From: Kangiellaceae bacterium | GTDB lineage: Bacteria > Pseudomonadota > Gammaproteobacteria > Enterobacterales > Kangiellaceae | NCBI GenBank assembly: GCA_016743995.1 | Contig: JADGFG010000029.1 | Location: 1-34,082, forward strand | Direction: 5' to 3' | Length of the DNA: 34,082 nucleotides | Part shown: one piece after another, positions 1 to 9,510 of the stretch | Layout of the letters: every line of letters begins with the position of its first letter | Position numbering within the stretch: the first letter of the stretch is position 1 | Made by a program: the position numbers and the translations under genes | The notes under the pieces: model-generated | What the model was told of the DNA's origin: nothing | The model's database searches: none | The model's input: the letters and a program-made list of their open reading frames with translations, nothing else

Positions 1-2
1 TG

Positions 3-89
3 GATGACTTAAGGAAAAAAGTGATCTTCTTACTCGGTGGCGATGCAAAACGTTTATATAAAAATCAAAATTTTAACTTCTTGATCTAA
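3..89 (+). CDS. C-terminal tail of an unidentified ORF cut by the window edge
   Basis: From base 3 the frame is open for 28 codons and ends in TAA at 87-89. The residues (DDLRKKVIFLLGG, then DAKRLYKNQNFNFLI) match no family I recognise. No start codon with a ribosome binding site precedes it inside the window. It may be the end of a gene that begins upstream, or chance. The gene that usually precedes rpsJ in this class, tuf, ends differently, so this is not its tail. Confidence 0.25.
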   Translation, partial: DDLRKKVIFLLGGDAKRLYKNQNFNFLI

Positions 90-171
90 TCAATGTCGGA
101 TGTATATCGGTTTGCATTATTTTGTCAGAGTTGTAAACTGAGTACAGGCAGGCTGTTCGGAGGGATAATCC

Positions 172-1377
172 ATGAGTTTCTTTCAATTATGCTTATTAAC
201 GTTCAGAAAAATTGCTTTTATATCTGTTTTACTAATATTAGTTTCTTGCGCAGGTATTTCTGGAAATGGTGATGTTTCTGTTAAAAAACAAGAGTTAATT
301 CCGATTGTTGTTTATAAGGCATTTGGGGATAAACCGTTAATTGTCAGCGCTAACGGCATATTCCAGTTATCGCCCGTACAAGAAAGAAAGTTTCGCCGTT
401 ATATAGGGAAACAGGACACTCGGAAGGTTTCCAGAAACCAGCTGGTTTATAATTATCTGAAAGAATCGATTCAGGGTTTTAATTATCATAGTGATACTTT
501 GACCGCAACGGATGCAGCCAGAGATAATCGAGGAAACTGTCTTTCACTGGCCATATTAACTTCTGCCTATGCTCGAATAGCTGACATAGAAATAGGCTAT
601 GAGCTGATGCAAACCCCGCCAGTTTATCAGAAACAGGGAAATACCGTTTTAACCTCGCAGCATATAAGAAGTCTGCTTTATCGCCCAAAAATATCTGATC
701 ATATAGGCATTAACTATTATTATAGAAGTGTGATTAAAGTTGACTATTTCCCGACAGACAGAGCCCGGGTTAAAAGGTCAGTGGATACGGCTGAGTTTAT
801 TTCCATGTTTTATCAGAATAAAGCCGCTGAACAAATTGTGGAAAAGAACTACAAACTTGCGTTCTGGTATATTAAGGAGTCTCTTAAATATGCTGAAGAT
901 AATCATCATGCTATAAATATGTTGGCGCTTGTTTACTCGGCCATGGGACATGAATCGGATGCTGAACGGTTTTATCGTCATGGCATTGAATTTTCGGATG
1001 AAAAACTGGAGCTGTTGAGTAACTACCATTCTTACCTTATTAAACATCACAGAATTAACGAAGCGTCTGAAATAAAGCAGGAAATTGAAAAAATCAATGA
1101 GCCAAACCCATTTGACTGGTTATCGATTGCAGATAAAGCTTTATTTCAGGGTGAGTTAAGTGAGGCATCATACTATTACAAAAAAGTTATTAAATTAGCA
1201 CCCTATTTACATCAGGGGCATGCTGGACTTGGTAAAGTCGAGTTTTTAAGAGGAAACCCCGGTAAAGCAGGGCGAGCCTTTAAGAAAGCCAGGGAGTTAG
1301 CATTTGATACTGATGTTCAGAGGTTATATGATGCCAAGCGTTTCGCGTTGGCAGCTTACGTGAATAAAAATAAATAG
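172..1377 (+). CDS. Lipoprotein with transglutaminase-like and TPR regions
   Basis: 401 residues. The N-terminus is a lipoprotein signal: a basic residue pair near 12-13, a hydrophobic run, and a lipobox LVSC with the acylated Cys at about 26, so a membrane-anchored envelope protein is likely. Residues about 95-195 resemble transglutaminase-like (papain-fold) domains: NRGNCLSL places a candidate nucleophile at Cys123, with His164 and the Asp of IKVDYFP (about 191) as possible partners. Residues about 215-400 carry TPR-type helical repeats. The start is well supported by GGAGG 8 bases upstream. It lies just upstream of the S10 operon, where tuf or the str operon is found in many relatives; a functional link is unlikely. 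Substrate and role are unknown. The fold calls come from reading motifs by eye. Confidence 0.75.
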   Translation: MSFFQLCLLTFRKIAFISVLLILVSCAGISGNGDVSVKKQELIPIVVYKAFGDKPLIVSANGIFQLSPVQERKFRRYIGKQDTRKVSRNQLVYNYLKESIQGFNYHSDTLTATDAARDNRGNCLSLAILTSAYARIADIEIGYELMQTPPVYQKQGNTVLTSQHIRSLLYRPKISDHIGINYYYRSVIKVDYFPTDRARVKRSVDTAEFISMFYQNKAAEQIVEKNYKLAFWYIKESLKYAEDNHHAINMLALVYSAMGHESDAERFYRHGIEFSDEKLELLSNYHSYLIKHHRINEASEIKQEIEKINEPNPFDWLSIADKALFQGELSEASYYYKKVIKLAPYLHQGHAGLGKVEFLRGNPGKAGRAFKKARELAFDTDVQRLYDAKRFALAAYVNKNK

Positions 1378-1570
1378 CTGGATTGGCAAAGGTAAATCAT
1401 GTCTTCAGAAACCGATTGCCTGCACTGAGTGGCTTTATGGTGCCATCTCTAATGCATTGATTTCTTTCACTTTTTTCAATAATTAATACATTTATGTGCT
1501 GCTTTGGCCTGATTATGAATCTCGTTGTTGACGAAAATCTGCTATTTTCTCAAATTATTCTTAATTGTTG
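1378..1570. other. Intergenic stretch without a recognised gene
   Basis: AT-rich DNA between the lipoprotein gene and the S10 promoter. I found no long reading frame, no strong terminator hairpin with a T-run, and no tRNA. Together with the promoter and leader that follow it makes a gene-free gap of about 400 bases. Confidence 0.6.
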
Positions 1571-1599
1571 TTGTATTAAATAAATCTTTGGATTACAAT
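1571..1599 (+). promoter_or_regulatory. Candidate sigma70 promoter of the S10 operon
   Basis: TTGTAT (1571-1576), a 17-base spacer and TACAAT (1594-1599, five of six consensus positions). The next bases, GCCGCTCCC, form a GC-rich discriminator as expected for a stringently controlled ribosomal promoter. The same CCGCTCC string follows the spc promoter near 6899. The -35 is weak. The predicted start near 1606 gives a leader of about 180 bases before rpsJ, similar in scale to the long S10 leader of E. coli. Confidence 0.65.
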
Positions 1600-1605
1600 G
1601 CCGCT

Positions 1606-1786
1606 CCCGATTTGGATAAGTCCTTTTGGGGGTGCGTAGAGGTTTTTTTTTCCTCGATCGCGCAACAGGTAAAGAAGTTTACCTGTTACACGGCCTGACT
1701 TTGGTCGAACTAGAATTTGAACTGCATTCTCAGAAATGGGGGCGCAGTTTTTATATGTTTAACTCCTAACTTTGGAGATTCTTTGC
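1606..1786 (+). promoter_or_regulatory. S10 operon leader, candidate L4-responsive attenuator
   Basis: Two hairpins stand out. The first is a perfect 10-bp stem with a 4-base loop: AACAGGTAAA (1664-1673), GAAG, TTTACCTGTT (1678-1687). The second pairs AACTGC (1720-1725) with GCAGTT (1744-1749) and runs directly into a T-rich tract (1748-1752), the layout of an intrinsic attenuator. In E. coli, ribosomal protein L4 acts on hairpins HD and HE of this leader to repress both transcription and translation of the operon. Position, order and the T-run suggest the same here, but I have not aligned the two leaders. Confidence 0.6.
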
Positions 1787-2104
1787 ATGGCTAAGCAGCG
1801 AATCCGTATACGTCTGAAAGCTTTTGATCATAAGCTGATTGACGGTTCAACAAAAGAAATTGTTGAGACTGCAAAACGCACTGGTGCTCAGGTTCGTGGT
1901 CCAATTCCACTTCCTACGCGTAAAGAGCGATATACAATTTTGGTCTCTCCGCATGTTAATAAAGATGCGCGAGATCAGTACGAAATTAGAACTCATAAGA
2001 GAATGGTTGATATTGAAGAACCTACCGAGAAGACTGTTGATGCTTTAATGAAGCTTGACCTGGCTGCTGGTGTAGATGTTCAAATTAGTCTTTCATCATC
2101 ATAG
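1787..2104 (+). CDS. rpsJ: Ribosomal protein uS10 (NusE)
   Basis: 105 residues, close to the 103 of E. coli S10, with the family strings [20 protein letters not shown] and ISPHV-type [18 protein letters not shown]. It is part of the 30S head and, as NusE, of the transcription antitermination complex. The start is the ATG at 1787, which gives [11 protein letters not shown] and has GGAG at 1774-1777; an in-frame ATG at 1772 would add five residues that other S10 proteins lack. It is the first gene of the S10 operon. Confidence 0.97.
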   Translation: MAKQRIRIRLKAFDHKLIDGSTKEIVETAKRTGAQVRGPIPLPTRKERYTILVSPHVNKDARDQYEIRTHKRMVDIEEPTEKTVDALMKLDLAAGVDVQISLSSS

Positions 2105-2213
2105 TTTAAATTTTGTTTGAAAGTAGATTAAGAGCGTAGCATCGTTCCTAATTGATACGAATTAGTTGTGTCGACTTATTATAGATACAACCTATTTTAG
2201 AGGGTTTTATAAA

Positions 2214-2846
2214 ATGGCAATCGGAATTGTTGGTCGTAAATGCGGCATGACCCGAGTGTTTGATGAAAATGGTGTATCAATACCTGTTACTGTTATTGAA
2301 GTAACACCAAATCGAATTACTCAGGTTAAGACAAAAGAAAAAGACGGTTACCAGGCGATTCAGGTTACTGCTGGCACGAAAAAAACAAATCGTGTTACTC
2401 GTCCTGAAGCTGGTCACTTTAAAAAAGCTGGTGTTGAAGCTGGTCGTGGCCTTTGGGAATTTCGCACTGACTCGCTTGATGGCTTTGAAGTAGGCACTGA
2501 AATTAAAGCAGACCTGTTTGAAGGTGGTCAGATTGTTGATGTGACTGGTACTTCGAAAGGTAAAGGTTTTCAGGGTGGTATTAAACGCTGGAACTTTACA
2601 ATGCAAGACGCCACTCACGGAAACTCTGTTTCTCATAGAGCTAATGGTTCTATTGGTCAGAATCAGTCTCCGGGTAAAGTTTTTAAAGGCAAAAAAATGT
2701 CTGGTCATATGGGGGCTGAGCGTGTCACCACACAGAATCTATCTGTAGTACGTGTTGACGCTGAGCGAAATATTCTTCTAATTAAAGGTGCCGTTCCTGG
2801 CGCTACTGGTGGCAACGTTATTGTGCGACCAGCGGTTAAGGTTTAG
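2214..2846 (+). CDS. rplC: Ribosomal protein uL3
   Basis: 210 residues. It starts [14 protein letters not shown], the conserved L3 N-terminus, so the ATG at 2214 is chosen over an in-frame one at 2166 that would add 16 unrelated residues. L3 is an early assembly protein whose extension approaches the peptidyl transferase centre. The [20 protein letters not shown] segment contains the glutamine methylated by PrmB in E. coli. The gap to rpsJ is about 110 bases, longer than other gaps in this operon, but I saw no strong hairpin in it. Confidence 0.97.
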   Translation: MAIGIVGRKCGMTRVFDENGVSIPVTVIEVTPNRITQVKTKEKDGYQAIQVTAGTKKTNRVTRPEAGHFKKAGVEAGRGLWEFRTDSLDGFEVGTEIKADLFEGGQIVDVTGTSKGKGFQGGIKRWNFTMQDATHGNSVSHRANGSIGQNQSPGKVFKGKKMSGHMGAERVTTQNLSVVRVDAERNILLIKGAVPGATGGNVIVRPAVKV

Positions 2847-2860
2847 GAGGGGATTAGAGA

Positions 2861-3478
2861 ATGGAAATTAATTTAGCTGTAAACGGTAATGAAAAGTCAT
2901 CTGCTTTACAAATTTCTGATGTTATCTTTGGACGAGAGTTTAATGAAGCTTTAGTTCACCAGGTTGTTGTCGCTTATATGGCTGGCGCGCGTTCTGGTAC
3001 CAGATCTCAGAAAACAAGAAGCGATGTACGTGGTGGTGGTGCTAAGCCGTGGAACCAGAAAGGTTCTGGTCGGGCAAGGGCTGGGACTATACGTAGTCCT
3101 ATCTGGAGAACTGGTGGTGTTACATTTGCTGCTCGTCCTCAAGATCATTCACAAAAAGTAAATCGTAAAATGTATCGCGGTGCTATGCAGTGTATTTTAT
3201 CTGAGCTTGTTCGTCAGGAGCGTATAGTTGTTGTTGATTCATTTAATGTTGAAACACCAAAAACTAAAACGCTTATCGGTAAGTTGGGCGAATATGGTTT
3301 AACTGAAGCGCTTATCGTGACAGGCAATGTAGAAGAGAATCTTTATCTTGCTGCACGTAACTTGCATAAAGTTGATGTGCGCGATGTTCAGGCATGTGAT
3401 CCTGTAAGCCTGATTGCTTTTGATAAAGTAATTATGACTGTTGATGCAGTGAAAAAATTTGAGGAGATGTGGGGATGA
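2861..3478 (+). CDS. rplD: Ribosomal protein uL4, likely autogenous regulator
   Basis: 205 residues against about 201 in E. coli. The central loop that reaches the exit tunnel is visible: [18 protein letters not shown], then [11 protein letters not shown]. Besides its role in the 50S subunit, L4 represses the S10 operon in E. coli by binding the leader; the structured leader at 1606-1786 would be its target here. An AGGAGGGG ribosome binding site lies just downstream of the rplC stop. It ends in a 4-base overlap (ATGA) with rplW. Confidence 0.97.
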   Translation: MEINLAVNGNEKSSALQISDVIFGREFNEALVHQVVVAYMAGARSGTRSQKTRSDVRGGGAKPWNQKGSGRARAGTIRSPIWRTGGVTFAARPQDHSQKVNRKMYRGAMQCILSELVRQERIVVVDSFNVETPKTKTLIGKLGEYGLTEALIVTGNVEENLYLAARNLHKVDVRDVQACDPVSLIAFDKVIMTVDAVKKFEEMWG

Positions 3479-3774
3479 ATCAAGAAAGAATTTTGAGCGT
3501 CTTATTAGCTCCACATGTATCTGAAAAAGCGAGCGTAGCTGCAGAAAAAGGTGAGTTTGTATTTAAAGTCGCTATCACTGCAACTAAGCTGGAAATTAAA
3601 CGAGCTGTGGAAAAGTTGTTTGACGTTAAAGTTGAGCGAGTGACAACTACAGTTGTTAAAGGTAAGTCAAAGCGAACTGGTGCTGTTTCTGGACGTCGAT
3701 CAAACTGGAAAAAAGCCTATGTGTCTCTGCAAGAAGGGCAAGACATTGACTTTGCTGGCGCAGAACAAGCTTAA
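3475..3774 (+). CDS. rplW: Ribosomal protein uL23
   Basis: 99 residues, with the family N-terminus [20 protein letters not shown]23 sits at the tunnel exit and docks trigger factor and SRP. The ATG at 3475 overlaps the rplD stop as ATGA and has GAGGAG at 3461-3466, so it is preferred over an in-frame GTG at 3469. The overlap suggests translational coupling with L4. Confidence 0.96.
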   Translation: MNQERILSVLLAPHVSEKASVAAEKGEFVFKVAITATKLEIKRAVEKLFDVKVERVTTTVVKGKSKRTGAVSGRRSNWKKAYVSLQEGQDIDFAGAEQA

Positions 3775-3785
3775 GGGGTAATACA

Positions 3786-4613
3786 ATGGCTCTAATGAAA
3801 GCTAAACCAACATCACCAGGTCGTCGCTTTGTTGTTCAAGTGGTTAATCCTGATTTACATAAAGGTGCGCCTCATGCTCCTTTGTTGGATAAGAAATCAA
3901 AAAATGGTGGTCGTAACAACAATGGACGAATTACTGTTCGTCATATTGGTGGCGGTCACAAGCAGCATTATCGAATTGTTGACTTCAAACGTCAAAAAGA
4001 TGGTATTCCAGCGACTGTAGAGCGTCTGGAATATGATCCAAATCGTAGTGCGAATATTGCACTGGTTTTATATGCCGATGGTGAACGTCGTTATATTATC
4101 GCTCCTAAGGGCGTTAAAGCTGGTGATCAAGTTTTGTCAGGCCAGGATGCACCTATTAAAGTAGGTAACTCTTTGCCGATGAGAAATATTCCAGTAGGTA
4201 GTACTGTACATTGTGTTGAATTGAAACCTGGTAAAGGTGCTCAAGTCGCGCGAAGTGCAGGTGCCTACGTCCAGTTAGTTGCAAGAGAAGGTACCTATGT
4301 AACATTGCGTTTACGTAGTGGCGAAATGCGTAAAGTATTAGCCGATTGTCGTGCAACAATTGGGGAAGTTGGTAACGCAGAACATATGCTACGTTCACTC
4401 GGTAAAGCGGGTGCAACTAGATGGCGTGGTATTAGACCTACTGTTCGAGGCGTTGCTATGAACCCAGTCGACCATCCACATGGTGGTGGTGAGGGACGTA
4501 CCTCAGGTGGCAGACATCCAGTAACTCCATGGGGTGTTCCAACTAAGGGCAAGAAGACACGTAGTAACAAGCGTACAGACAAATTAATTGTCCGTCGCCG
4601 TAACCGTAAGTAA
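3786..4613 (+). CDS. rplB: Ribosomal protein uL2
   Basis: 275 residues, the normal size. L2 is needed for subunit association and peptidyl transferase centre function. The C-terminal [20 protein letters not shown] segment includes the conserved histidine (His229 in E. coli) near the catalytic centre. The N-terminal RNA-binding part shows [18 protein letters not shown]. The lysine- and arginine-rich tail is typical. AAGGGG precedes the ATG. Confidence 0.98.
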   Translation: MALMKAKPTSPGRRFVVQVVNPDLHKGAPHAPLLDKKSKNGGRNNNGRITVRHIGGGHKQHYRIVDFKRQKDGIPATVERLEYDPNRSANIALVLYADGERRYIIAPKGVKAGDQVLSGQDAPIKVGNSLPMRNIPVGSTVHCVELKPGKGAQVARSAGAYVQLVAREGTYVTLRLRSGEMRKVLADCRATIGEVGNAEHMLRSLGKAGATRWRGIRPTVRGVAMNPVDHPHGGGEGRTSGGRHPVTPWGVPTKGKKTRSNKRTDKLIVRRRNRK

Positions 4614-4627
4614 TAGAGGATAAAATC

Positions 4628-4903
4628 GTGCCACGTTCATTAAAAAAAGGCCCATTTATTGATCTTCATCTGCTTAAAAAAGTTGAAGACGCGGTGGCCT
4701 CAAACAATCGAAAGCCGATTAAAACCTGGTCTCGCCGATCGATGGTTTCACCAGAAATGGTTGGACTAACAATCGCCGTTCACAATGGTCGTCAACATGT
4801 TCCTGTCCTCGTTAACGAAGACATGGTAGGTCACAAGTTGGGTGAATTTGCACCAACTCGTACCTATAGAGGTCATGTTGCAGACAAAAAAGCGAAGCGA
4901 TAG
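4628..4903 (+). CDS. rpsS: Ribosomal protein uS19 (GTG start)
   Basis: 91 residues, as in E. coli (92). [19 protein letters not shown] is the standard N-terminus. It binds the 30S head near S13. The start codon is GTG, with AGAGGA 7 bases upstream and no alternative ATG that keeps the conserved N-terminus. Confidence 0.97.
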   Translation: MPRSLKKGPFIDLHLLKKVEDAVASNNRKPIKTWSRRSMVSPEMVGLTIAVHNGRQHVPVLVNEDMVGHKLGEFAPTRTYRGHVADKKAKR

Positions 4904-4912
4904 GAGATAATG

Positions 4913-5245
4913 ATGGAAACTCAAGCTGTTTTACGTCATGCACGTATTTCTCCTCAGAAAGCTCGCCTTGTGGCGGACCTGATTCGAGGTTTATCAGTTG
5001 AAAAAGCGTTAAATATATTAAAGTTTAGCAATAAAAAAGCTGCTGATATTGTTAAGAAAATTTTAGATTCTGCGATAGCTAATGCTGAACACAATGATGC
5101 TGCAGATATCGATGAATTAAAAATATCTACAATTTTTGTAGATGAAGGCCCAACGCTTAAACGAATTAAAACTCGTGCAAAGGGTCGAGCGGATCGCGTA
5201 TTTAAGCGTTCTTGTCATATCACCGTTAAAGTTTCGGATAACTAG
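4913..5245 (+). CDS. rplV: Ribosomal protein uL22
   Basis: 110 residues. [26 protein letters not shown] matches the conserved first helices. L22 lines the exit tunnel with a long beta-hairpin, seen here around [17 protein letters not shown]. Two adjacent ATGs occur at 4910 and 4913. The second gives the family N-terminus and sits 6 bases after AGGAG (4902-4906), a better spacing than 3. Confidence 0.96.
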   Translation: METQAVLRHARISPQKARLVADLIRGLSVEKALNILKFSNKKAADIVKKILDSAIANAEHNDAADIDELKISTIFVDEGPTLKRIKTRAKGRADRVFKRSCHITVKVSDN

Positions 5246-5256
5246 GAGATAGATCC

Positions 5257-5949
5257 ATGGGTCAAAAAGTACATCCAAATGGTATCCGTCTTGGCATCGT
5301 CAAAAAGCATAGCTCTATCTGGTATGCTGAACGCGGTGAATATGCGGATTTATTATCCAATGACATCAAGGTTCGTGAATGGCTTATGAAAAAGCTGTCT
5401 CGCGCTTCTGTGTCGAAAATTGATATTGAACGTCCTACCAAGGCTTTGCGTGTAACTATTCATACTGCCCGTCCAGGCATCGTGATTGGTAAAAAAGGCG
5501 AAGACATTGAGAAATTACGTAAAGAAGTTTCTCGAATGAGTGGTGTACAAACTCAAATTAATATTGAGCAAGTACGAAAGCCTGAATTAGATGCGCAATT
5601 AGTTGCTGACGGTATTGCTTCTCAATTAGAACGTCGAGTTATGTTTAGACGAGCTATGAAACGAGCTGTGCAAAATACTATGCGAGTCGGTGCCCAGGGT
5701 ATCAAAGTTCAAGTAAGTGGTCGTTTAGGTGGTGCTGATATAGCACGTGCTGAATGGTATAGAGAAGGTCGTGTGCCGTTACATACTTTACGTGCCGACA
5801 TTGACTATGCAACGGCGGAAGCTAGCACCACTTACGGAATTATTGGTGTTAAGGTCTGGATTTTCAAAGGTGAGGTATTTGGTGATCAACCACAAGAAGT
5901 GATTGAAGATAAGCCAAGAAAGAAGCCTTCCCGCGCGAAGAAAAAGTAG
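5257..5949 (+). CDS. rpsC: Ribosomal protein uS3
   Basis: 230 residues (233 in E. coli). [16 protein letters not shown] is the universal start. The KH domain carries the signature [16 protein letters not shown]3 forms part of the mRNA entry channel and its helicase activity. The C-terminal tail is lysine-rich ([12 protein letters not shown]), as is common. AGGAG lies upstream of the ATG. Confidence 0.98.
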   Translation: MGQKVHPNGIRLGIVKKHSSIWYAERGEYADLLSNDIKVREWLMKKLSRASVSKIDIERPTKALRVTIHTARPGIVIGKKGEDIEKLRKEVSRMSGVQTQINIEQVRKPELDAQLVADGIASQLERRVMFRRAMKRAVQNTMRVGAQGIKVQVSGRLGGADIARAEWYREGRVPLHTLRADIDYATAEASTTYGIIGVKVWIFKGEVFGDQPQEVIEDKPRKKPSRAKKK

Positions 5950-5960
5950 GGGATTAGACC

Positions 5961-6368
5961 ATGTTACAACCAAAAAGAACTAAATTTCGTAAACAGCACA
6001 CCGGTCGAAATCGTGGTGTTGCAAATCATAGCGTAAGCTTTGGTGAGTTTGGTCTTAAGGCTGCTGGACGAGGTCGTTTAACTGCTCGTCAAATTGAAGC
6101 AGCTCGTCGGGCGATGACTCGTCATATGCGTCGTCAAGGTAAAGTCTATATCAGAGTTTTTCCTGATAAGCCGATTACTAAAAAGCCCCTAGAAGTACGT
6201 ATGGGTAAGGGTAAAGGAAGTGTTGAGTATTGGGTTGCACAAGTACAACCTGGTCGTATGTTATTTGAAGTTGAAGGTGTTGAAGAAAATGTGGCACGTG
6301 AGTCTTTCGAATTAGCTGCAGCAAAACTTCCTTTTAAGACAACTTTTGTTAAGCGGACGGTAATGTAA
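5961..6368 (+). CDS. rplP: Ribosomal protein uL16
   Basis: 135 residues (136 in E. coli). [19 protein letters not shown] is the family N-terminus. L16 contacts the A-site tRNA elbow. The [15 protein letters not shown] segment contains the arginine hydroxylated by RoxA (YcfD) in E. coli. The stop TAA overlaps the rpmC ATG by one base, consistent with coupled translation. Confidence 0.97.
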   Translation: MLQPKRTKFRKQHTGRNRGVANHSVSFGEFGLKAAGRGRLTARQIEAARRAMTRHMRRQGKVYIRVFPDKPITKKPLEVRMGKGKGSVEYWVAQVQPGRMLFEVEGVEENVARESFELAAAKLPFKTTFVKRTVM

Positions 6369-6577
6369 TGAATGCTTCTGAGTTGAAAGAAAAAAGTGTT
6401 GAGGAGCTTCAGAACGAGCTGCTTGAATTACGTAAAGAGCAATTTAACTTGCGTATGCAAAAAGCAACTGGTCAGTCGAATCAGACTCACACGATGAAAA
6501 ATGTACGTCGTGATATTGCACGCGTTAAAACTGTACTAAATCAGAAGGCAAGTTCTTCTACCGGAGAGCAAAACTAA
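6368..6577 (+). CDS. rpmC: Ribosomal protein uL29
   Basis: 69 residues, slightly longer than E. coli L29 (63) because of a serine- and glutamate-containing tail. [31 protein letters not shown] shows the two-helix bundle pattern. It lies next to L23 at the tunnel exit. It overlaps both rplP and rpsQ by single bases. Confidence 0.96.
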   Translation: MNASELKEKSVEELQNELLELRKEQFNLRMQKATGQSNQTHTMKNVRRDIARVKTVLNQKASSSTGEQN

Positions 6578-6837
6578 TGAGTGAGCAGAAAGTTATAAAG
6601 CGTACTCTGACTGGTAAAGTCATCAGCGACAAAATGGATAAAACCATTACCGTTAAAGTCGAGCGTCAGGTTAAGCATCCTATTTATGGTAAGTTTATAA
6701 AACGTTCTACCAAGGTGCATGCTCATGACGAAGCTAATGAGTGCAAATTAGGTGACACTGTTACAGTTGAGGAGAGCAGACCGCTTTCCAAAACAAAAAC
6801 GTGGCAGTTCGTTGAGGTTGTTGAAAAAGCTAAATAG
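6577..6837 (+). CDS. rpsQ: Ribosomal protein uS17
   Basis: 86 residues with an OB-fold; [23 protein letters not shown] is the family signature, and [10 protein letters not shown] is the conserved C-terminal motif. It binds 16S rRNA early in 30S assembly. It is the last gene of the S10 operon. A gap of 128 bases with its own promoter separates it from rplN, as in the E. coli S10/spc boundary. Confidence 0.96.
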   Translation: MSEQKVIKRTLTGKVISDKMDKTITVKVERQVKHPIYGKFIKRSTKVHAHDEANECKLGDTVTVEESRPLSKTKTWQFVEVVEKAK

Positions 6838-6887
6838 TAATTTGTATTTTTTTTTACAGGTTTTAGTTAGCTGAATCAATTGAATGA

Positions 6888-6896
6888 TGGTATACT
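6888..6896 (+). promoter_or_regulatory. Candidate spc operon promoter (extended -10)
   Basis: TGGTATACT at 6888-6896 is an extended -10 (TGn followed by TATACT, five of six consensus positions). No good -35 is found 16-18 bases upstream, which an extended -10 can tolerate. The following CCCGCTCC is a GC-rich discriminator very like the one after the S10 promoter. The predicted start near 6903 leaves about 60 bases before rplN. Confidence 0.6.
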
Positions 6897-6965
6897 CCCG
6901 CTCCTTTTGTGTGGACGTCATAATATACGTCTGCTATTTCGAGCGGTAATGATTGGAGATAACCA

Positions 6966-7334
6966 ATGATCCAGATGCAAACTACACTTGATGTTGCCGA
7001 CAACAGTGGCGCACGTCGAGTTCAGTGTATTAAGGTTCTTGGAGGCTCACACCGCCGTTACGCAAGAATTGGTGATGTGATAAAAGTCAGTGTTAAAGAA
7101 GCGATCCCTCGCGGTAAGGTTAAGAAGGGTGATGTTCTTTTCGCTGTAGTCGTACGAACTAGAAAAGGGGTTCGTCGTACAGACGGGTCGCTTATTCGTT
7201 TTGATGGTAATGCGGCAGTTCTTCTGAATAGTAACAAACAGCCTATCGGTACTCGTATATTTGGACCAGTGACGCGTGAGCTTCGTGGTGACAAATTTAT
7301 GAAAATTGTATCTTTAGCACCAGAAGTACTGTAG
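6966..7334 (+). CDS. rplN: Ribosomal protein uL14
   Basis: 122 residues (123 in E. coli). [20 protein letters not shown] and [18 protein letters not shown] are highly conserved. L14 contributes to intersubunit bridges and binds the silencing factor RsfS. It is the first gene of the spc operon. The ATG is preceded by TTGGAGAT. Confidence 0.98.
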   Translation: MIQMQTTLDVADNSGARRVQCIKVLGGSHRRYARIGDVIKVSVKEAIPRGKVKKGDVLFAVVVRTRKGVRRTDGSLIRFDGNAAVLLNSNKQPIGTRIFGPVTRELRGDKFMKIVSLAPEVL

Positions 7335-7346
7335 GGGGACTGACAC

Positions 7347-7664
7347 ATGCAAAAGCTTAAAACTGGCGATGAAGTCATCGTTCTTACAGGTAAGAGCAAT
7401 GGACAGCGCGGTACAATCAGTAAAATTATAACTGACAAAAACCGTGTTGTTGTGGCTGGATTGAACATGATGAAAAAACATGTTCGACCTAATCCACAAG
7501 CAGGTATTCAAGGGGGCATCGTAGAAAAAGAAGCACCTATGGATATCTCAAATATTGCGATTTTTAATCCTAAAACCGGTAAAGCGGATAAAGTTGGGAT
7601 TAAAATTCAGGAAGATGGAAAGCGCGTTCGAATATTTAAATCGAATGGCGAACAAGTCGATTAA
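7347..7664 (+). CDS. rplX: Ribosomal protein uL24
   Basis: 105 residues. The KOW motif LKTGDEVIVLTGKSNGQRG lies at the N-terminus. L24 is an assembly initiator of the 50S subunit. A strong AGGGGGA ribosome binding site precedes the ATG. In E. coli the S8 protein binds mRNA around the rplX-rplE junction and represses the downstream genes; the matching region here is the short 7665-7687 spacer and the rplE start. Confidence 0.97.
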   Translation: MQKLKTGDEVIVLTGKSNGQRGTISKIITDKNRVVVAGLNMMKKHVRPNPQAGIQGGIVEKEAPMDISNIAIFNPKTGKADKVGIKIQEDGKRVRIFKSNGEQVD

Positions 7665-7687
7665 TTTTAATTATATTGGTGTAACTA

Positions 7688-8227
7688 ATGGCGAAACTGC
7701 AAGACCACTATAAAGATAGTGTAATCGAGGCTTTAAGTAAAAAGTTCGGTTATAAATCTGTCATGCAAGTCCCTAAGATTACCAAGATCACATTAAATAT
7801 GGGTCTGGGTGAAGCTGTAGGGGATAAAAAAGTTCTAGAGAACGCTTGTAATGACCTAACAGCAATCTCGGGCCAAAAGCCTGTTGTCACTAAAGCGCGC
7901 AAATCAATTGCGGGCTTTAAAATTCGTGATGACTACCCTATTGGTGCGAAAGTCACACTTCGTGGTGAGCGTATGTGGGAATTTATGGAACGACTCGTTT
8001 CTATAGCTATTCCCCGAATACGTGATTTCCGAGGATTAAACCCTAAGTCTTTTGACGGTCGTGGAAACTATTCTATGGGCGTAAAGGAACAAATCATTTT
8101 CCCTGAAATTGATTATGATAAGGTTGATAAAATCCGTGGTATGGATATCACTATCACAACGACTGCAACGACTGACGAAGAAGGACGTGAATTATTAAGC
8201 TCGTTCAACTTCCCAATCAAAAGCTAA
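7688..8227 (+). CDS. rplE: Ribosomal protein uL5
   Basis: 179 residues, exactly the E. coli size. The strings [16 protein letters not shown] and [18 protein letters not shown] are conserved. L5 binds 5S rRNA and contacts S13 in an intersubunit bridge. The ribosome binding site is weak (GGTG, 8 bases before the ATG) compared with its neighbours. That fits the entry point of S8-mediated translational control known in E. coli, though I did not identify the S8 helix itself. Confidence 0.97.
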   Translation: MAKLQDHYKDSVIEALSKKFGYKSVMQVPKITKITLNMGLGEAVGDKKVLENACNDLTAISGQKPVVTKARKSIAGFKIRDDYPIGAKVTLRGERMWEFMERLVSIAIPRIRDFRGLNPKSFDGRGNYSMGVKEQIIFPEIDYDKVDKIRGMDITITTTATTDEEGRELLSSFNFPIKS

Positions 8228-8237
8228 GGGGTAGAAA

Positions 8238-8543
8238 ATGGCAAAAGTATCTATGGTACAGCGAGAAGCCAAACGAGCTCGTTTGGTCGCCAAACATTCT
8301 GCAAAACGTACAGAATATAAGGCAATCATAGCTGACCTCAACAAAAGCGATGATGAACGTTGGGAAGCTCAGGTGGCATTACAAAAATTGCCGCGTGATG
8401 CGAGTCCTGTACGTCAGCGTAATCGTTGTCGTGTCACTGGTCGTCCTCACGCATATTTACGTAAGTTCGGTTTATGCCGTAACAAATTACGTGAACAGGC
8501 GATGAAGGGTAATGTACCTGGCTTAGTGAAAGCTAGCTGGTAA
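8238..8543 (+). CDS. rpsN: Ribosomal protein uS14, long zinc-free form
   Basis: 101 residues, the long form without CXXC pairs; the C-terminal [26 protein letters not shown] keeps only two isolated cysteines where the zinc form has four. It therefore should not need zinc. It binds the 30S head. AGGGG precedes the ATG. Confidence 0.97.
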   Translation: MAKVSMVQREAKRARLVAKHSAKRTEYKAIIADLNKSDDERWEAQVALQKLPRDASPVRQRNRCRVTGRPHAYLRKFGLCRNKLREQAMKGNVPGLVKASW

Positions 8544-8560
8544 TTGTTGGGAGAATCACT

Positions 8561-8956
8561 ATGAGCATGCAAGATCCAATTGCAGATATGCTGACTCGTA
8601 TTCGAAACGGTCAATCAGCAGGTAAAAAATCTGTAACAATGCCTTCATCTACAGTTAAAATTTCAATTGCTGAAGTTTTACAAAGTGAAGGTTACATTTC
8701 TGGTCACAATAAGACAGATGAATCAGGAAAAACTGAATTATCAATAGACCTGAAATACCACCAGGGAAGCCCGGTAATTGACACGATAAAACGTGTTAGT
8801 CGACCAGGTTTACGCATATACAAAAAATCTACTGAGCTACCTCGAGTGCTAAATGGTTTAGGTGTTGCTATTGTTTCTACGTCAAAAGGCGTAATGACAG
8901 ATCGTAGTGCGCGTAAACTTGGGCATGGCGGCGAAGTTCTCTGTATTGTTTCTTAA
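8561..8956 (+). CDS. rpsH: Ribosomal protein uS8, likely spc operon regulator
   Basis: 131 residues (130 in E. coli). [20 protein letters not shown] is the conserved N-terminus, and the C-terminal [21 protein letters not shown] is the RNA-binding part. S8 binds helix 21 of 16S rRNA and, in E. coli, represses spc mRNA near rplE. A GGGAG ribosome binding site precedes the start. Confidence 0.97.
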   Translation: MSMQDPIADMLTRIRNGQSAGKKSVTMPSSTVKISIAEVLQSEGYISGHNKTDESGKTELSIDLKYHQGSPVIDTIKRVSRPGLRIYKKSTELPRVLNGLGVAIVSTSKGVMTDRSARKLGHGGEVLCIVS

Positions 8957-8967
8957 GGAGAACGTAA

Positions 8968-9501
8968 ATGTCTAGAGTAGCAAATAATCCAGTGGGAATA
9001 CCTTCCGGAGTAACTGTAAACCTTAATGGAGCAACATTAAGTGTTAAAGGTTCAAAGGGAGAGTTAAAACAAGATATTCATGTTTCTGTTGATGTCAATG
9101 TAGAGGACAGCGCAGTGACATTTAAGGCTCGAGAAGGCGTTTCAGGTTCTAATGCCATGTCGGGTACGATGCGTTCACTTGTTAATAACATGGTTAAGGG
9201 TGTATCAGACGGGTTTGAGAAAAAGCTGTTATTAGTTGGTGTTGGTTATCGTGCCAAAGCCAAAGGTAAGGTTTTAGATTTAACCCTTGGTTTTTCTCAC
9301 CCGGTAAATTACGAGTTACCTGAAGGTATTACAGTTGACACGCCTTCCAATACTGAGATAGTTGTCAAAGGTATTGATAAGCAGGCAGTCGGACAGGTAG
9401 CAGCTAATATCAGAGCTTATCGTCCACCAGAGCCTTATAAAGGTAAAGGTGTGAAATACGCGGATGAAATTATCCGTCGTAAAGAAGCTAAGAAGAAATA
9501 G
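8968..9501 (+). CDS. rplF: Ribosomal protein uL6
   Basis: 177 residues, the E. coli length. Two related alpha-beta domains are expected; the C-terminal [24 protein letters not shown] is the family signature. It lies near the factor-binding region of the 50S subunit. AAGGAGA precedes the ATG. Confidence 0.97.
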   Translation: MSRVANNPVGIPSGVTVNLNGATLSVKGSKGELKQDIHVSVDVNVEDSAVTFKAREGVSGSNAMSGTMRSLVNNMVKGVSDGFEKKLLLVGVGYRAKAKGKVLDLTLGFSHPVNYELPEGITVDTPSNTEIVVKGIDKQAVGQVAANIRAYRPPEPYKGKGVKYADEIIRRKEAKKK

Positions 9502-9510
9502 GGCGGCGTT

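Noticed and set aside
2166-2213. Earlier start of rplC
   Set aside because: It would add 16 residues before the universal L3 N-terminus and lacks support from the family length.
4295-4582. 95-codon minus-strand frame inside rplB
   Set aside because: It is a shadow of a highly conserved gene, as are the other antisense frames within the ribosomal cluster.
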